Of a stretch of DNA of 64,000 nt, positions 26,220 to 34,597 are shown piece after piece. The stretch covers positions 62,001 to 126,000 of the forward strand of contig CACJJR010000001.1 of NCBI GenBank assembly GCA_902593795.1, given 5' to 3'. This DNA comes from an uncultured Candidatus Actinomarina sp. (GTDB lineage: Bacteria; Actinomycetota; Acidimicrobiia; Actinomarinales; Actinomarinaceae). The notes below the pieces were generated by a model. It searched no databases, was not told the DNA's origin, and worked only from the letters and a program-made list of their open reading frames with translations. Positions within the stretch are counted from its first letter, which is position 1, and each line of letters starts with the position of its first letter. The translations under genes and the position numbers were made by a program.

Positions 26220-27083
26220 TTATGACAGAATTTTTTTAATTTCTTTTTTCCACTCTTTTAAAAAGTCACTTATATTGCTCCCGATGTCATATGAGTGGTT
26301 TTCTGTAGGAAATTTTCTTAACTCAATATCTGATTTGTAGCTTTTTAAAGCCTGGAGGGTTGTTTCATATTGCTGATCATATCTTTTGACAAATTTTGCA
26401 TCTATATATTCTTTAGATTTCATTCCTAATAAATCATGTAATACGAGTACCTGACCGTCTGTTAGGTTTCCTGCGCCTATTCCAATAGTTGGAATGTTTA
26501 TATTTTCAGAAATAGACTGGCCAACAATTGTTGGAACGCCTTCTAATACCATAGAAAAACAACCTATCTCCTCAAGAAGTAAAGCGTCTTCAAATAGTTC
26601 TCGTGCCAAGTCTAAAGTTTTTCCCTGAACTTTATATCCACCCATTAAATTTTTTGATTGCGGTGTTAAACCAAGATGCCCCATGACTGGTATTTCTGCA
26701 TCTAATAAAGCTTCTATAGTTTCTTTTCTTTTTCTACCGCCTTCAATCTTTACAGCATCAGCCTTACCTTCTTGTATAAATCTGCCAGCATTTTTTATAG
26801 TTTCTTCTTTACTTATGTGATATGACATATATGGCATATCTGCAACAACGAGTGCTGAAGGTTTCGCGTTTGTTACAGCTTTAACATGGTGTAGCATTTC
26901 ATCTACTGTTATTGATAAGGTGTCATCATGTCCGAGAACAACTTGTGCTAATGAATCTCCAACTAAAATAATATCAATTTCTGCTTCAGAGACTGCTTTT
27001 GCGGATGGATAATCATAGGCTGTCATCATTGACACAACACGATTATTTTTTAAATTTCTTATATAAGGTACAGTTTTTTTCAT
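26220..27083 (-). CDS. panB: 3-methyl-2-oxobutanoate hydroxymethyltransferase
   Basis: A 287-aa enzyme of pantothenate (vitamin B5, hence CoA) synthesis that adds a hydroxymethyl group from methylene-THF to ketoisovalerate. Family blocks are MMTAYDYPSAK near residue 19, VGDSLAQVVLGHDDT near residue 41 (metal-binding Asp), VKIEGG near residue 112, GHLGLTPQ near residue 134 and GIGAGNLTDGQVLV near residue 202. The length is standard. No other pan gene is nearby. Confidence 0.96.
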   Translation of the reverse strand: MKKTVPYIRNLKNNRVVSMMTAYDYPSAKAVSEAEIDIILVGDSLAQVVLGHDDTLSITVDEMLHHVKAVTNAKPSALVVADMPYMSYHISKEETIKNAGRFIQEGKADAVKIEGGRKRKETIEALLDAEIPVMGHLGLTPQSKNLMGGYKVQGKTLDLARELFEDALLLEEIGCFSMVLEGVPTIVGQSISENINIPTIGIGAGNLTDGQVLVLHDLLGMKSKEYIDAKFVKRYDQQYETTLQALKSYKSDIELRKFPTENHSYDIGSNISDFLKEWKKEIKKILS

Positions 27084-27215
27084 TTCCTCTCTCCGCTATA
27101 AAAGTCGAAGGATTAATTTAATTATAAAACTTTTAAAAAAGTAGGTAAAGCATTTTATTTTTAGATAATTTTATTTAAATATTTATATATGCTGAAATGT
27201 ATTTTGTAGGTAATA

Positions 27216-27872
27216 ATGAAAAATAGCTCGAAAAATATTTCTAATACTTGGCTCAGTGCTTTAGTGCTAGTTGTTGGTTTGTATCTTGCCTGTACTTTAA
27301 TTGCAAATATTGCTTCACTAAGAATAGTTATTTTTGCTGGTTTTTCTATTGATGCTGGTACATTGATTTATCCACTAACTTTCACTTTACGTGATTTAAT
27401 TCATAAAATAGGTGGAACTCAAACTGCTAAAGCAACAATTTATACTGGAGCCGGTGTAAATGTAATGATGGTTTTATATTTTTGGTGGGTTTCAAGTGCG
27501 CCCGCAGACATGGAAGTAGGGCCTCAATCTGAGTGGTCAACTGTTCTCGGGCCACAATGGAGAATTGTTACAGCCTCTATAATTGCCATGCTTATTGCAG
27601 AACTAATTGATACATATGTTTATCAAAAATGGGTAATTAGATACGGATATAAATTTCAATGGGGAAGAGTTCTTTCATCCAATACTATTTCATCTCCTAT
27701 TGATTCTTTAGTTTTTTCATTTGTTGCTTTCTATGGCTTAATTCCAATTGGAGTTGTTTGGTCAATATTTTTATCAATGGTTGGTATTAAACTAATTAGT
27801 TCACTGGTGAGTATTCCATTAATTTACAGTATTAAACCTAAGCTTGAATGGACACTAGAGGGTCAAACCTAA
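27216..27872 (+). CDS. yhhQ: YhhQ/VUT-family queuosine-precursor transporter
   Basis: A 218-aa membrane protein with six hydrophobic segments. ANIASLRIVIFAG (about 29-41), the acidic-polar DAGTLIYPLTFTLRDLIHK (about 46-64) and a second-half AELIDTYVYQKW near residue 128 fit the DUF165/YhhQ family, which takes up queuine, preQ1 or preQ0. It lies 2-4 kb from a DUF2419/Qng1 gene and a nucleoside hydrolase, both linked to queuosine salvage, which supports that substrate. The 132-bp upstream gap shows no clear preQ1 riboswitch. Confidence 0.8.
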   Translation: MKNSSKNISNTWLSALVLVVGLYLACTLIANIASLRIVIFAGFSIDAGTLIYPLTFTLRDLIHKIGGTQTAKATIYTGAGVNVMMVLYFWWVSSAPADMEVGPQSEWSTVLGPQWRIVTASIIAMLIAELIDTYVYQKWVIRYGYKFQWGRVLSSNTISSPIDSLVFSFVAFYGLIPIGVVWSIFLSMVGIKLISSLVSIPLIYSIKPKLEWTLEGQT

Positions 27873-27936
27873 AAATATAGAATATAACTGAAAATTTAAA
27901 TTTATTACTTTTTTCTATCTGGTTTAATATTTGAAT

Positions 27937-28539
27937 ATGAAATCAGTAAAAGTTCTATTATTACTATTATTTATTTCATGTGCAGCAATAGAAAGTGTAG
28001 AAGTAATGAACGATAAGTATGAAAAAGCATATTTTGGAGGTGGGTGTTTTTGGTGTATGGAACCTCCTTTTGAAGACTTAGAAGGGGTAATAGAGGCAAC
28101 ATCTGGATACATGGGTGGCTCAGTAGAAAATCCTACCTATGAAGAAGTTACAACGGGTGAAACTGGCCATGCTGAAGTTGTTGAAATATTGTTTGATCCA
28201 GAAGTTATTACATATGAAGAGTTGCTAGAAGTGTTTTGGCGCAATATTGACCCAACCGCTTTAAATTACCAGTTTGCTGATGTTGGATCACAATATCGAA
28301 CTGAGATTTTTACAGTTGGTGACAATCAAAAAACACTTGCTGAAAAGTCTAAGGAAGATTTAGATAGCTCAGGAAAGTTTAACAAGCCAATTGTTACTGC
28401 AATATCAGAAGCACCTGCGTTTTATATAGCTGAGGAATACCATCAAGATTTCTATAAGAAACAAAGCATGAGATACAAAATGTATGCTCAAGCAAGTGGA
28501 AGAAAAGGTTTTCTGGAAGAAACTTGGAAAGAAGACTAG
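27937..28539 (+). CDS. msrA: Peptide methionine sulfoxide reductase MsrA, lipoprotein form
   Basis: A 200-aa protein from ATG 27937 (an earlier TTG at 27931 is less likely). Residues 1-16 form a lipoprotein signal ending in LLFISC, so the enzyme should be exported and lipid-anchored, unlike ordinary cytosolic MsrA. AYFGGGCFWC contains the catalytic cysteine. GYMGGS, TGHAEVV and EEYHQDF follow as usual. It repairs S-methionine sulfoxide in proteins. No resolving-Cys tail is obvious. The 3' end overlaps the convergent nucleoside hydrolase gene by 4 bp. Confidence 0.92.
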   Translation: MKSVKVLLLLLFISCAAIESVEVMNDKYEKAYFGGGCFWCMEPPFEDLEGVIEATSGYMGGSVENPTYEEVTTGETGHAEVVEILFDPEVITYEELLEVFWRNIDPTALNYQFADVGSQYRTEIFTVGDNQKTLAEKSKEDLDSSGKFNKPIVTAISEAPAFYIAEEYHQDFYKKQSMRYKMYAQASGRKGFLEETWKED

Positions 28540-29504
28540 TTTTTTAAAGTTTTATATAATGTTTCTTTCCACTGGTTGTTATCAATCTCCCAAATAACAT
28601 TTATGTTTTTAGTAGTGTGAGACCAGTGCTCATCAATATGGGGTTCACTTTCCCCTACATTTAATTCATCAACAATTGTCATACCTCTCGCCGGGCCATC
28701 TAAAACTATTTTGACATGATGGCGGTCACTTTTTAAAACAACATCATCATTTAGTGCTACTGCCATAGCAACAGGGTCTGGAAGTCCTAATCCAGGGTCA
28801 CCCAGCCAGTTTTGACTTGAATCAAGAGCGTGCTTGTTACAATCTATTGTAAAATCTCCCTTCCTGGTCTTTAAACTATATACATAATCCATTTCATCCT
28901 CAGTCAGGTTTGCTCCTCCCCGACATAACTCCCATCCAACCATTGTTATCTCATGATGATTAGATTTAAAAACAATATCAGCAGCCTCCGGATCACACCA
29001 AATATTGTATTCAGCAGCTGGCGTCACATTGCCTACTGTCGTTGAAGCTCCTCCCATTATCACTATATTCTTTAGTTTTAGAAATAAATCTGGATACTCT
29101 TTTGTAAATTTTCCTATATTAGTTAATGGGCCTAATGTCACGAGAGTAATTTCGTTTGGGTATTTTTCGATTAAAGATTTTAAGACTTCTATGTAATCAG
29201 ATTTATCTTCGCTAAGTTTGGGTGGAGGATAATTCATATTCCCCATTCCATCTGGTCCATGAAACCAATCTGCATGTTCTTTTTTCTTAACTATAGGCTT
29301 ATCTGATCCTACATAAACTGGTACTTCCTTTTCACAAAGCTCAATTGTATATCTTGCATTTATACTTCCTTGCTCAACAGGCATGTTTCCAGAAACTATG
29401 CTCACTCCTAAAACTTCTACATCTGGGTACTCAAGTGCCATCAGTAATGCAACTGCATCATCTGAAGCAGTGTCTGTGTCTATAAAAAATTTTCTCTTTG
29501 TCAT
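28536..29504 (-). CDS. Inosine/uridine-preferring nucleoside hydrolase (IUNH family)
   Basis: A 322-aa ribohydrolase that splits nucleosides to base and ribose. The Ca-binding DTDTASDDAVAL (residues 9-20) is the family hallmark. TLGPLTNI near residue 119, MGGAS near residue 150, AEYNIWCDPEAA near residue 163 and a C-terminal DPVAMAVAL are the other active-site blocks. Last gene of an apparent minus-strand operon after the DUF2419 and lipoprotein genes. QueK, a queuosine hydrolase of Clostridioides, belongs to this family, so queuosine is a candidate substrate alongside ordinary nucleosides. Confidence 0.92.
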   Translation of the reverse strand: MTKRKFFIDTDTASDDAVALLMALEYPDVEVLGVSIVSGNMPVEQGSINARYTIELCEKEVPVYVGSDKPIVKKKEHADWFHGPDGMGNMNYPPPKLSEDKSDYIEVLKSLIEKYPNEITLVTLGPLTNIGKFTKEYPDLFLKLKNIVIMGGASTTVGNVTPAAEYNIWCDPEAADIVFKSNHHEITMVGWELCRGGANLTEDEMDYVYSLKTRKGDFTIDCNKHALDSSQNWLGDPGLGLPDPVAMAVALNDDVVLKSDRHHVKIVLDGPARGMTIVDELNVGESEPHIDEHWSHTTKNINVIWEIDNNQWKETLYKTLKN

Positions 29505-29525
29505 TTAATTAGAATATCAAAAAAT

Positions 29526-30104
29526 TTACAAACTATCACAGTGCCGTCGCAATACATTTTTAGGATAACTATCACTAACCACAAAATCTGGATCAGGATA
29601 TAAAGTATTCTGCGACTTCTCTGACATTAGCTGGAGATATTCCTCTGAATCTCTCCAGTATTTGATACTAAATTGTTGATTTTCTTCCCACCAATCAACT
29701 TCTTCTTGAATAGTCCATTGATTATTTACGGAAATTAAATGTTTTTCAAGTGCAAGATTTGCTTCTCTTGAGTCTAGAAAATTATTATAGAAACCATCTA
29801 TTAAACCTGACAAGTGGTCATTGTTAATTTCATAAATTGAGATAATTTTTTCAAGACCATCAATTCCAATTTTGTTAATCCTCAATGCTTCATTTACATA
29901 ATCTAGTTTTGTTGCATCAATGCCAGAATAAGTCCTGTATATTTCACTCTCATAAGCTTCAATCTGTATTGTGTCAAAAACCTCCTCAATGTTGTCTGCC
30001 AGCATAATGCAGTTGCTAATTTTTTCGGGAGTTGAGACTTCTGATGTACATGTATTAAATACTAAAAAAAATATTGCAAGCTTCATGAAGTCTAGATTTT
30101 TCAT
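29526..30104 (-). CDS. Hypothetical lipoprotein in the queuosine-salvage operon
   Basis: A 192-aa protein with a signal-like N-terminus (MKLAIFFLVF from an inner ATG at 30086) followed by NTC, a weak lipobox. The rest is acidic and helical, with no known domain. It starts one base after the DUF2419 stop and ends 21 bp before the nucleoside hydrolase, so it belongs to that operon. It could be an extracytoplasmic protein linked to nucleoside uptake, but nothing in the sequence shows this. Confidence 0.55.
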   Translation of the reverse strand: MKNLDFMKLAIFFLVFNTCTSEVSTPEKISNCIMLADNIEEVFDTIQIEAYESEIYRTYSGIDATKLDYVNEALRINKIGIDGLEKIISIYEINNDHLSGLIDGFYNNFLDSREANLALEKHLISVNNQWTIQEEVDWWEENQQFSIKYWRDSEEYLQLMSEKSQNTLYPDPDFVVSDSYPKNVLRRHCDSL

Positions 30105-30105
30105 C

Positions 30106-31086
30106 TTAATACATTGTTGTATAGGTTAAGTGGTGAGGGTGGTGCGTAGCATGATAGTTTTTCCATAATCTGTAATCAAGTTGTGGAATTATTATTGATT
30201 TATCTTCAGGCCTTCTTTCATTAACCTTCTCTGTCAAAATTGCTGTTGCATAAATAGATGCAGACCTTATCTCGATTTCCTCTTCAGAATCTCTTTCTAT
30301 CATTTCTCCATCTCTTATTTTTTTATCCAACTCAGGTGTGTAAGTCGTTATTTTCATAACATTCAATGCAACAGGCACAATGTAATCTGCAAAAGCTGTC
30401 ATTGAATGCATATCCTCTATTTTGAAATAGTTTGAGCCTGATAGTTCACCATGTATTCCCCAAAATGCTAATTGAGCTAATTTGTAAAACTTTACTGTAT
30501 TCCCCTTGTATTCTGATGAGTCATTAAATCTGGGAAACTCATCTACTAATCTCTCTATTAAACCTTCACCATTTGCATAAAGTTTTTTTGGACCATTGTT
30601 AATGAAATTAAGCCAATCGCCTTCATAATCGTCAACTAGCTTTTGACCTACATCATTTAAAATCTCTACACGTTCTTTAAGCATGGGCATTTCAATATTC
30701 CCAGCAAAAATATTTTCTAATTGTTCTAGTGTGAGTGTGGCCATAACTTTTCCATCAAACAAATTATTTCCTGAATCTACTGCTTCATTAACTTGGAAAT
30801 ACATCGCTTCACTGTCTGAAAGTAGTTCACTACCTCGTTTAACTTCATACTTAATAGATGTTTGAAAGTCTGTGAATGCAAAATTTAAAGTATTCATAAA
30901 CAGCGTTGCTCTTATAAAATCTTCGGGATTTTTTCTTACCTGATTGTTTTGTTGAATTGAAAATTCTTCATAAGCTAACCAATCTGCAGTATTTTCAATT
31001 GAGTCAAGGTCTATTGATAGGTGTTCAAGCTGGTGAATAGCTTTTGATACAGAACTTAAGACTTCTGAGTCCCAATTAATTTTCAC
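30106..31086 (-). CDS. qng1: DUF2419 queuosine salvage protein (Qng1-like)
   Basis: A 326-aa protein matching the DUF2419 family: NTLNFAFTDF near residue 70, FPRFNDSSEYKGNTVKFYKLAQL near residue 187, MTAFADYIVPVALN near residue 230 and SEEEIEIRSASIYA near residue 270. Qng1 enzymes, first known from eukaryotes and also found in bacteria, hydrolyse queuosine 5'-phosphate to queuine, which TGT then inserts in tRNA. It leads an operon with a lipoprotein and a nucleoside hydrolase. A YhhQ-type transporter is 2.2 kb away. Confidence 0.8.
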   Translation of the reverse strand: MKINWDSEVLSSVSKAIHQLEHLSIDLDSIENTADWLAYEEFSIQQNNQVRKNPEDFIRATLFMNTLNFAFTDFQTSIKYEVKRGSELLSDSEAMYFQVNEAVDSGNNLFDGKVMATLTLEQLENIFAGNIEMPMLKERVEILNDVGQKLVDDYEGDWLNFINNGPKKLYANGEGLIERLVDEFPRFNDSSEYKGNTVKFYKLAQLAFWGIHGELSGSNYFKIEDMHSMTAFADYIVPVALNVMKITTYTPELDKKIRDGEMIERDSEEEIEIRSASIYATAILTEKVNERRPEDKSIIIPQLDYRLWKNYHATHHPHHLTYTTMY

Positions 31087-31134
31087 ACTAAGAATCTTAG
31101 TAGATATTAATGAAAAAAATTTTATACTTATTTT

Positions 31135-32001
31135 ATGAGTTCAAAAATCTGTGTAATAGGAAGTTCAAATATTGATCAAATAGCATACACCCAAAATATT
31201 CCTTCTGATGGTGAAACACTATTTGGAGATTCATTTCAAATGGGTTTTGGAGGAAAGGGAGCTAACCAGGCTGTTATGGCCGGACTACTTGGAGCTGATG
31301 TATACATGATTACATGTTTGGGAGATGATGTTTATAAAGAAATGACAGTGACTAACTACGAAGCAAATAATGTAAATACTGATCATATACAAATGGTTAA
31401 AGGTGCAAGTGGTGTTGCGCCAATTTGGGTTGACTCAACTGGACAAAATAGAATCATTGTTATTCCTGGTGCAAATAATGAAATAGATGCGCAAAAAGCA
31501 ATATCTTCAATGGAAGAAATTGGAAATATTTCAGTTTTAGTTGGGCAGTGTGAAATTCCTATGGAGGTAAATCATGAGGTCTTCCAATTTGCAAAGAGTA
31601 ACTCTATCACAACAATTTTTAACCCTGCTCCTGCAAGAAGCCTTGATAGAGAATTTTTGGAGCATATAAGCTGGTTAATCCCAAATGAAAATGAATTTGA
31701 GTTAATCAGTGGTATGCAACCTAATGAAGAAAATTTTATAAAATTTAACAAAGAAATACCTTGTAATTTAATAGTTACTTTAGGTGAAAAAGGAGCAGTT
31801 TTTGTTGACGAAAATGAAACTCTTTACTTTGATGCACCAACTGTAGATGCAGTAGATACTACTGGAGCTGGTGATTCGTTTATTGGAACGTTTGCATATG
31901 AACTATCAGAATCAAACTCTCCAGAAGTATGTATAAAAAAGGCTGTAGATAGAGCTAGTCAGTCAGTTACAAAAAAAGGGACTCAATCTTCTTATAGTTG
32001 A
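31135..32001 (+). CDS. rbsK: Ribokinase (PfkB family)
   Basis: A 288-aa sugar kinase that phosphorylates ribose with ATP. GSSNIDQIAY near residue 8, GGKGANQAVMA (residues 39-49), NPAPA near residue 162 and the anion-hole motif DTTGAGDSFIG near residue 241 (catalytic Asp) are all present. It is divergent from the DUF2419 operon across 48 bp and would recycle ribose released by the nucleoside hydrolase. Another PfkB substrate is possible. Confidence 0.88.
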   Translation: MSSKICVIGSSNIDQIAYTQNIPSDGETLFGDSFQMGFGGKGANQAVMAGLLGADVYMITCLGDDVYKEMTVTNYEANNVNTDHIQMVKGASGVAPIWVDSTGQNRIIVIPGANNEIDAQKAISSMEEIGNISVLVGQCEIPMEVNHEVFQFAKSNSITTIFNPAPARSLDREFLEHISWLIPNENEFELISGMQPNEENFIKFNKEIPCNLIVTLGEKGAVFVDENETLYFDAPTVDAVDTTGAGDSFIGTFAYELSESNSPEVCIKKAVDRASQSVTKKGTQSSYS

Positions 32002-32018
32002 TCTTGAAGACTTAACTT

Positions 32019-32789
32019 CTACTGATCGATAGTTAAACTAGATTCCAAAATAATATTTGTCGCATTACTTACAGCATCTAAATATGTATCTTTATCTAGA
32101 GCTTCTTTTCTAGATTGGTCACCATAAATCACAAGTAAAGCTCCTGTTCTTACTCTTCTATAGTTTCCAACAACAAATAAAGCAGAAACTTCCATTTCTG
32201 AACATAAAACACCACCGCGTACCCAAGCCTCCCATTTTTGATTTAAGTCATAGGAAACAGGCATTGAATCAGGATCATGTTGTCCGTAAAAAGAATCTTT
32301 TGTTTGCACAACGCCGATGTGATAGGTACTTCCCTTGTCTTTTGCCGCCTGTTCAAGTGCAAAGACCATATCAGATGATCCAACAGCAGGGTACTCAATT
32401 GGCATATACTCTAAAGATGTGCCCTCTTGTCTTACAGCACCATTAGCTATTACTAAATCTCCTACTCTTGTATGTTCCTGCATAGCTCCAGATGTTCCTA
32501 ACCTAATCATTGTTTTGACACCTATATTTGCTAACTCTTCCACACCTATTGCTGTTGAAGGGCAACCCATTCCTGTTGACATTACACTTACTGGTCGTCC
32601 TTTATATGTACCCGTATATGTTTTGTACTCTCTATTAAATGCAACTTCTTTTGCTTCATCAAAATGTCCAGCAATAAACTCAACTCTTCCTGGGTCTCCG
32701 GGCAAAATTACAAAATCAGCAACGTCACCTGGCTCTAACCCGATGTGGTATTGTTTTTGTCCGTCTAGCATTGATTTTTTTTCTGTCAT
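32019..32789 (-). CDS. udp: Uridine phosphorylase
   Basis: A 256-aa NP-I family phosphorylase that splits uridine with phosphate into uracil and ribose-1-phosphate. FVILPGDPGRVEFIA (residues 26-40) binds phosphate, VMSTGMGCPSTAIGVEEL near residue 69 and RLGTSGAMQ near residue 97 follow, and SEMEVSALFVV near residue 198 is the nucleoside-binding segment. The length is normal for Udp. It is convergent with rbsK, 17 bp apart. Confidence 0.93.
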   Translation of the reverse strand: MTEKKSMLDGQKQYHIGLEPGDVADFVILPGDPGRVEFIAGHFDEAKEVAFNREYKTYTGTYKGRPVSVMSTGMGCPSTAIGVEELANIGVKTMIRLGTSGAMQEHTRVGDLVIANGAVRQEGTSLEYMPIEYPAVGSSDMVFALEQAAKDKGSTYHIGVVQTKDSFYGQHDPDSMPVSYDLNQKWEAWVRGGVLCSEMEVSALFVVGNYRRVRTGALLVIYGDQSRKEALDKDTYLDAVSNATNIILESSLTIDQ

Positions 32790-32879
32790 GGTTGAGATGA
32801 TATCAAATCATCTATAAAAGGTCACTAAAATTTTTTATAAATTTGTAGAAATTGCTGTTAAAAGTGATAGTTTAATGAT

Positions 32880-34124
32880 ATGAATATTCCTGAACTTCAT
32901 CTACCTACGGAAAACAAAGAGTTTATAAAAAATCCTTATGTAAAAATGGCAGAATTTAGAGAAAGTACGCCTGTATTCTGGGATGAAATCAATGATCTTT
33001 TCTTTTTTACTAGGTATAAGGATGTTCGCAGTATCCAGTCAACAAAATCATTCGGTACAACTTTTAATCATATAGATGGATTTGAAGAAACTATTAACAA
33101 TCAAGTTATACCAATTACATCAACTGCTTATAAAAGGTCTGATCAATTTGGAACATATGAAAATTTTTGGAAATCTGAAGAGTTTTCACTTTTAAATTTA
33201 GAAGGTCAACTTCACAAAGAACTACGGGGGTTGGTTGCTAAAGCATTCTTACCAAGGTCTGTTCAACAATTATTGCCTTTTATGGAAGAAACCTCTAACA
33301 AACTTTTTAACAATCTTAAGGGAACAGAATTTGATATGTTAAAAGATTATGCACAACCATATTCTGTAAGTATTATTGGAAAACTTTTAGGCGTTCCTGA
33401 AAGTGATCATTTAGAATTTCTTGATTGGTCCCATAAAATTGTCAAAATGTATGACTTTGAAGTTAGTGATGAGAATGCTAACAACGCCGAAGAGGCAGCA
33501 AAACAATTTATAGAATATACTCAAAATTTATTAGATAAAAGAAGAAAAGACCCACAAGATGACATGATTACAAGATTGTCACAAGTTTCTGAAGACAACA
33601 ACTTTCTAACTGATGATCAAATTATTTGTACTGTTATTTTATTACTTAATGCTGGTCATGAAGCTACCGTAAATACATTAGGAAATGGCCTACATGCACT
33701 TCTGACCTTAAATAAATCATTTGAAGAAATAAAGAATGAGACTGAAGATATAAATGATGTTGTCGAAGAATTAATCAGATACGATAGTCCGTTACAATTT
33801 TTTCAAAGATATGCATTAGAAGATACTGAAATCGGCGGCCATAATATCAGTAAGGGCTCAAAAGTAGCAATTTTACTTGGATCTGCAAATAGAGATCCTC
33901 GTGTGTTTGAACAACCTGATCAAATAAATTTTAGACGTGAAATGAAAGATCACAGTAGCTGGGGTGGTGGTATACATTTTTGTATTGGAACACATTTAGC
34001 AAAATTAGAATTAGGTGTTTCTTTTAATCACATACTTCAAGAACAGTTCAGCTTAATTGAAGAGCCATCAAGAACTGGAGCCTTTGGTATCAGAGGTTTT
34101 AAAAATCTACTAGTTTCAGCTTAA
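32880..34124 (+). CDS. Cytochrome P450
   Basis: A 414-aa soluble bacterial P450. The oxygen-binding I-helix motif GHEATVN (near residue 259), the ExxR pair EELIRY near residue 300 and the heme loop with HFCIGTHLAKLELG, heme-ligand Cys368, are all present. Bacterial P450s need a ferredoxin and reductase, none of which is adjacent. The substrate is unknown. It is convergent with the deoxyribosyltransferase gene, overlapping 9 bp. Confidence 0.96.
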   Translation: MNIPELHLPTENKEFIKNPYVKMAEFRESTPVFWDEINDLFFFTRYKDVRSIQSTKSFGTTFNHIDGFEETINNQVIPITSTAYKRSDQFGTYENFWKSEEFSLLNLEGQLHKELRGLVAKAFLPRSVQQLLPFMEETSNKLFNNLKGTEFDMLKDYAQPYSVSIIGKLLGVPESDHLEFLDWSHKIVKMYDFEVSDENANNAEEAAKQFIEYTQNLLDKRRKDPQDDMITRLSQVSEDNNFLTDDQIICTVILLLNAGHEATVNTLGNGLHALLTLNKSFEEIKNETEDINDVVEELIRYDSPLQFFQRYALEDTEIGGHNISKGSKVAILLGSANRDPRVFEQPDQINFRREMKDHSSWGGGIHFCIGTHLAKLELGVSFNHILQEQFSLIEEPSRTGAFGIRGFKNLLVSA

Positions 34125-34538
34125 TTTTTTAATTTCAGGGATAATTTCATCTATATTGTTAACAGTTACAGTCAACATTCCCTCAACAAATAAATTTCTA
34201 TATCTTCGTTCATTTGCATTTATAGCGATCACCGGTTTTTGTTGTCCATAAGTATGTCCAATCTCTGCTGCAGTGCCAGAATCTATATCTTGACCAGTTA
34301 TTAAGGCTACAGTTAAGTCCGCTGCGTCCAGTGCGTCAAAATCATTTTTGAAAATTTTATCTTTTGTTTCTTGTGACATGTCTGTACCTTTAAGCTCTGA
34401 CTCATCAATTCCTGTTTGATCTCTATGAGGTAAGAAACAATCGTAGCCATTTCCTTCTAACTCTTTGGCGATATCTTCCAAATACATTTGTTCGTGCTTG
34501 TTAAAGAGTGGACCAGCAATATAAATTTTTTTAATCAT
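34116..34538 (-). CDS. Nucleoside 2-deoxyribosyltransferase family protein
   Basis: A 140-aa protein. IYIAGPLFNKHEQ (residues 5-17) is the typical nucleoside-binding loop, DFDALDAADLTVALITGQDIDSGTAAEIGHTYG near residue 65 contains the catalytic-Glu position in TAAEIG, and a C-terminal ANERRYRNLFVEG follows. Members move deoxyribose between bases or hydrolyse deoxynucleoside monophosphates. It fits the nucleoside-salvage theme of 28-35 kb. Confidence 0.85.
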   Translation of the reverse strand: MIKKIYIAGPLFNKHEQMYLEDIAKELEGNGYDCFLPHRDQTGIDESELKGTDMSQETKDKIFKNDFDALDAADLTVALITGQDIDSGTAAEIGHTYGQQKPVIAINANERRYRNLFVEGMLTVTVNNIDEIIPEIKKLS

Positions 34539-34597
34539 AAAACTAAATTAGCAAGAATATTTAACCAATGTATGAACAAATCATTTAAACTCCATGT

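Noticed and set aside
27084-27215. A preQ1 riboswitch upstream of the YhhQ-type gene
   Set aside because: The gap is AT-rich and lacks the short GC hairpin and A-rich tail of preQ1 elements.
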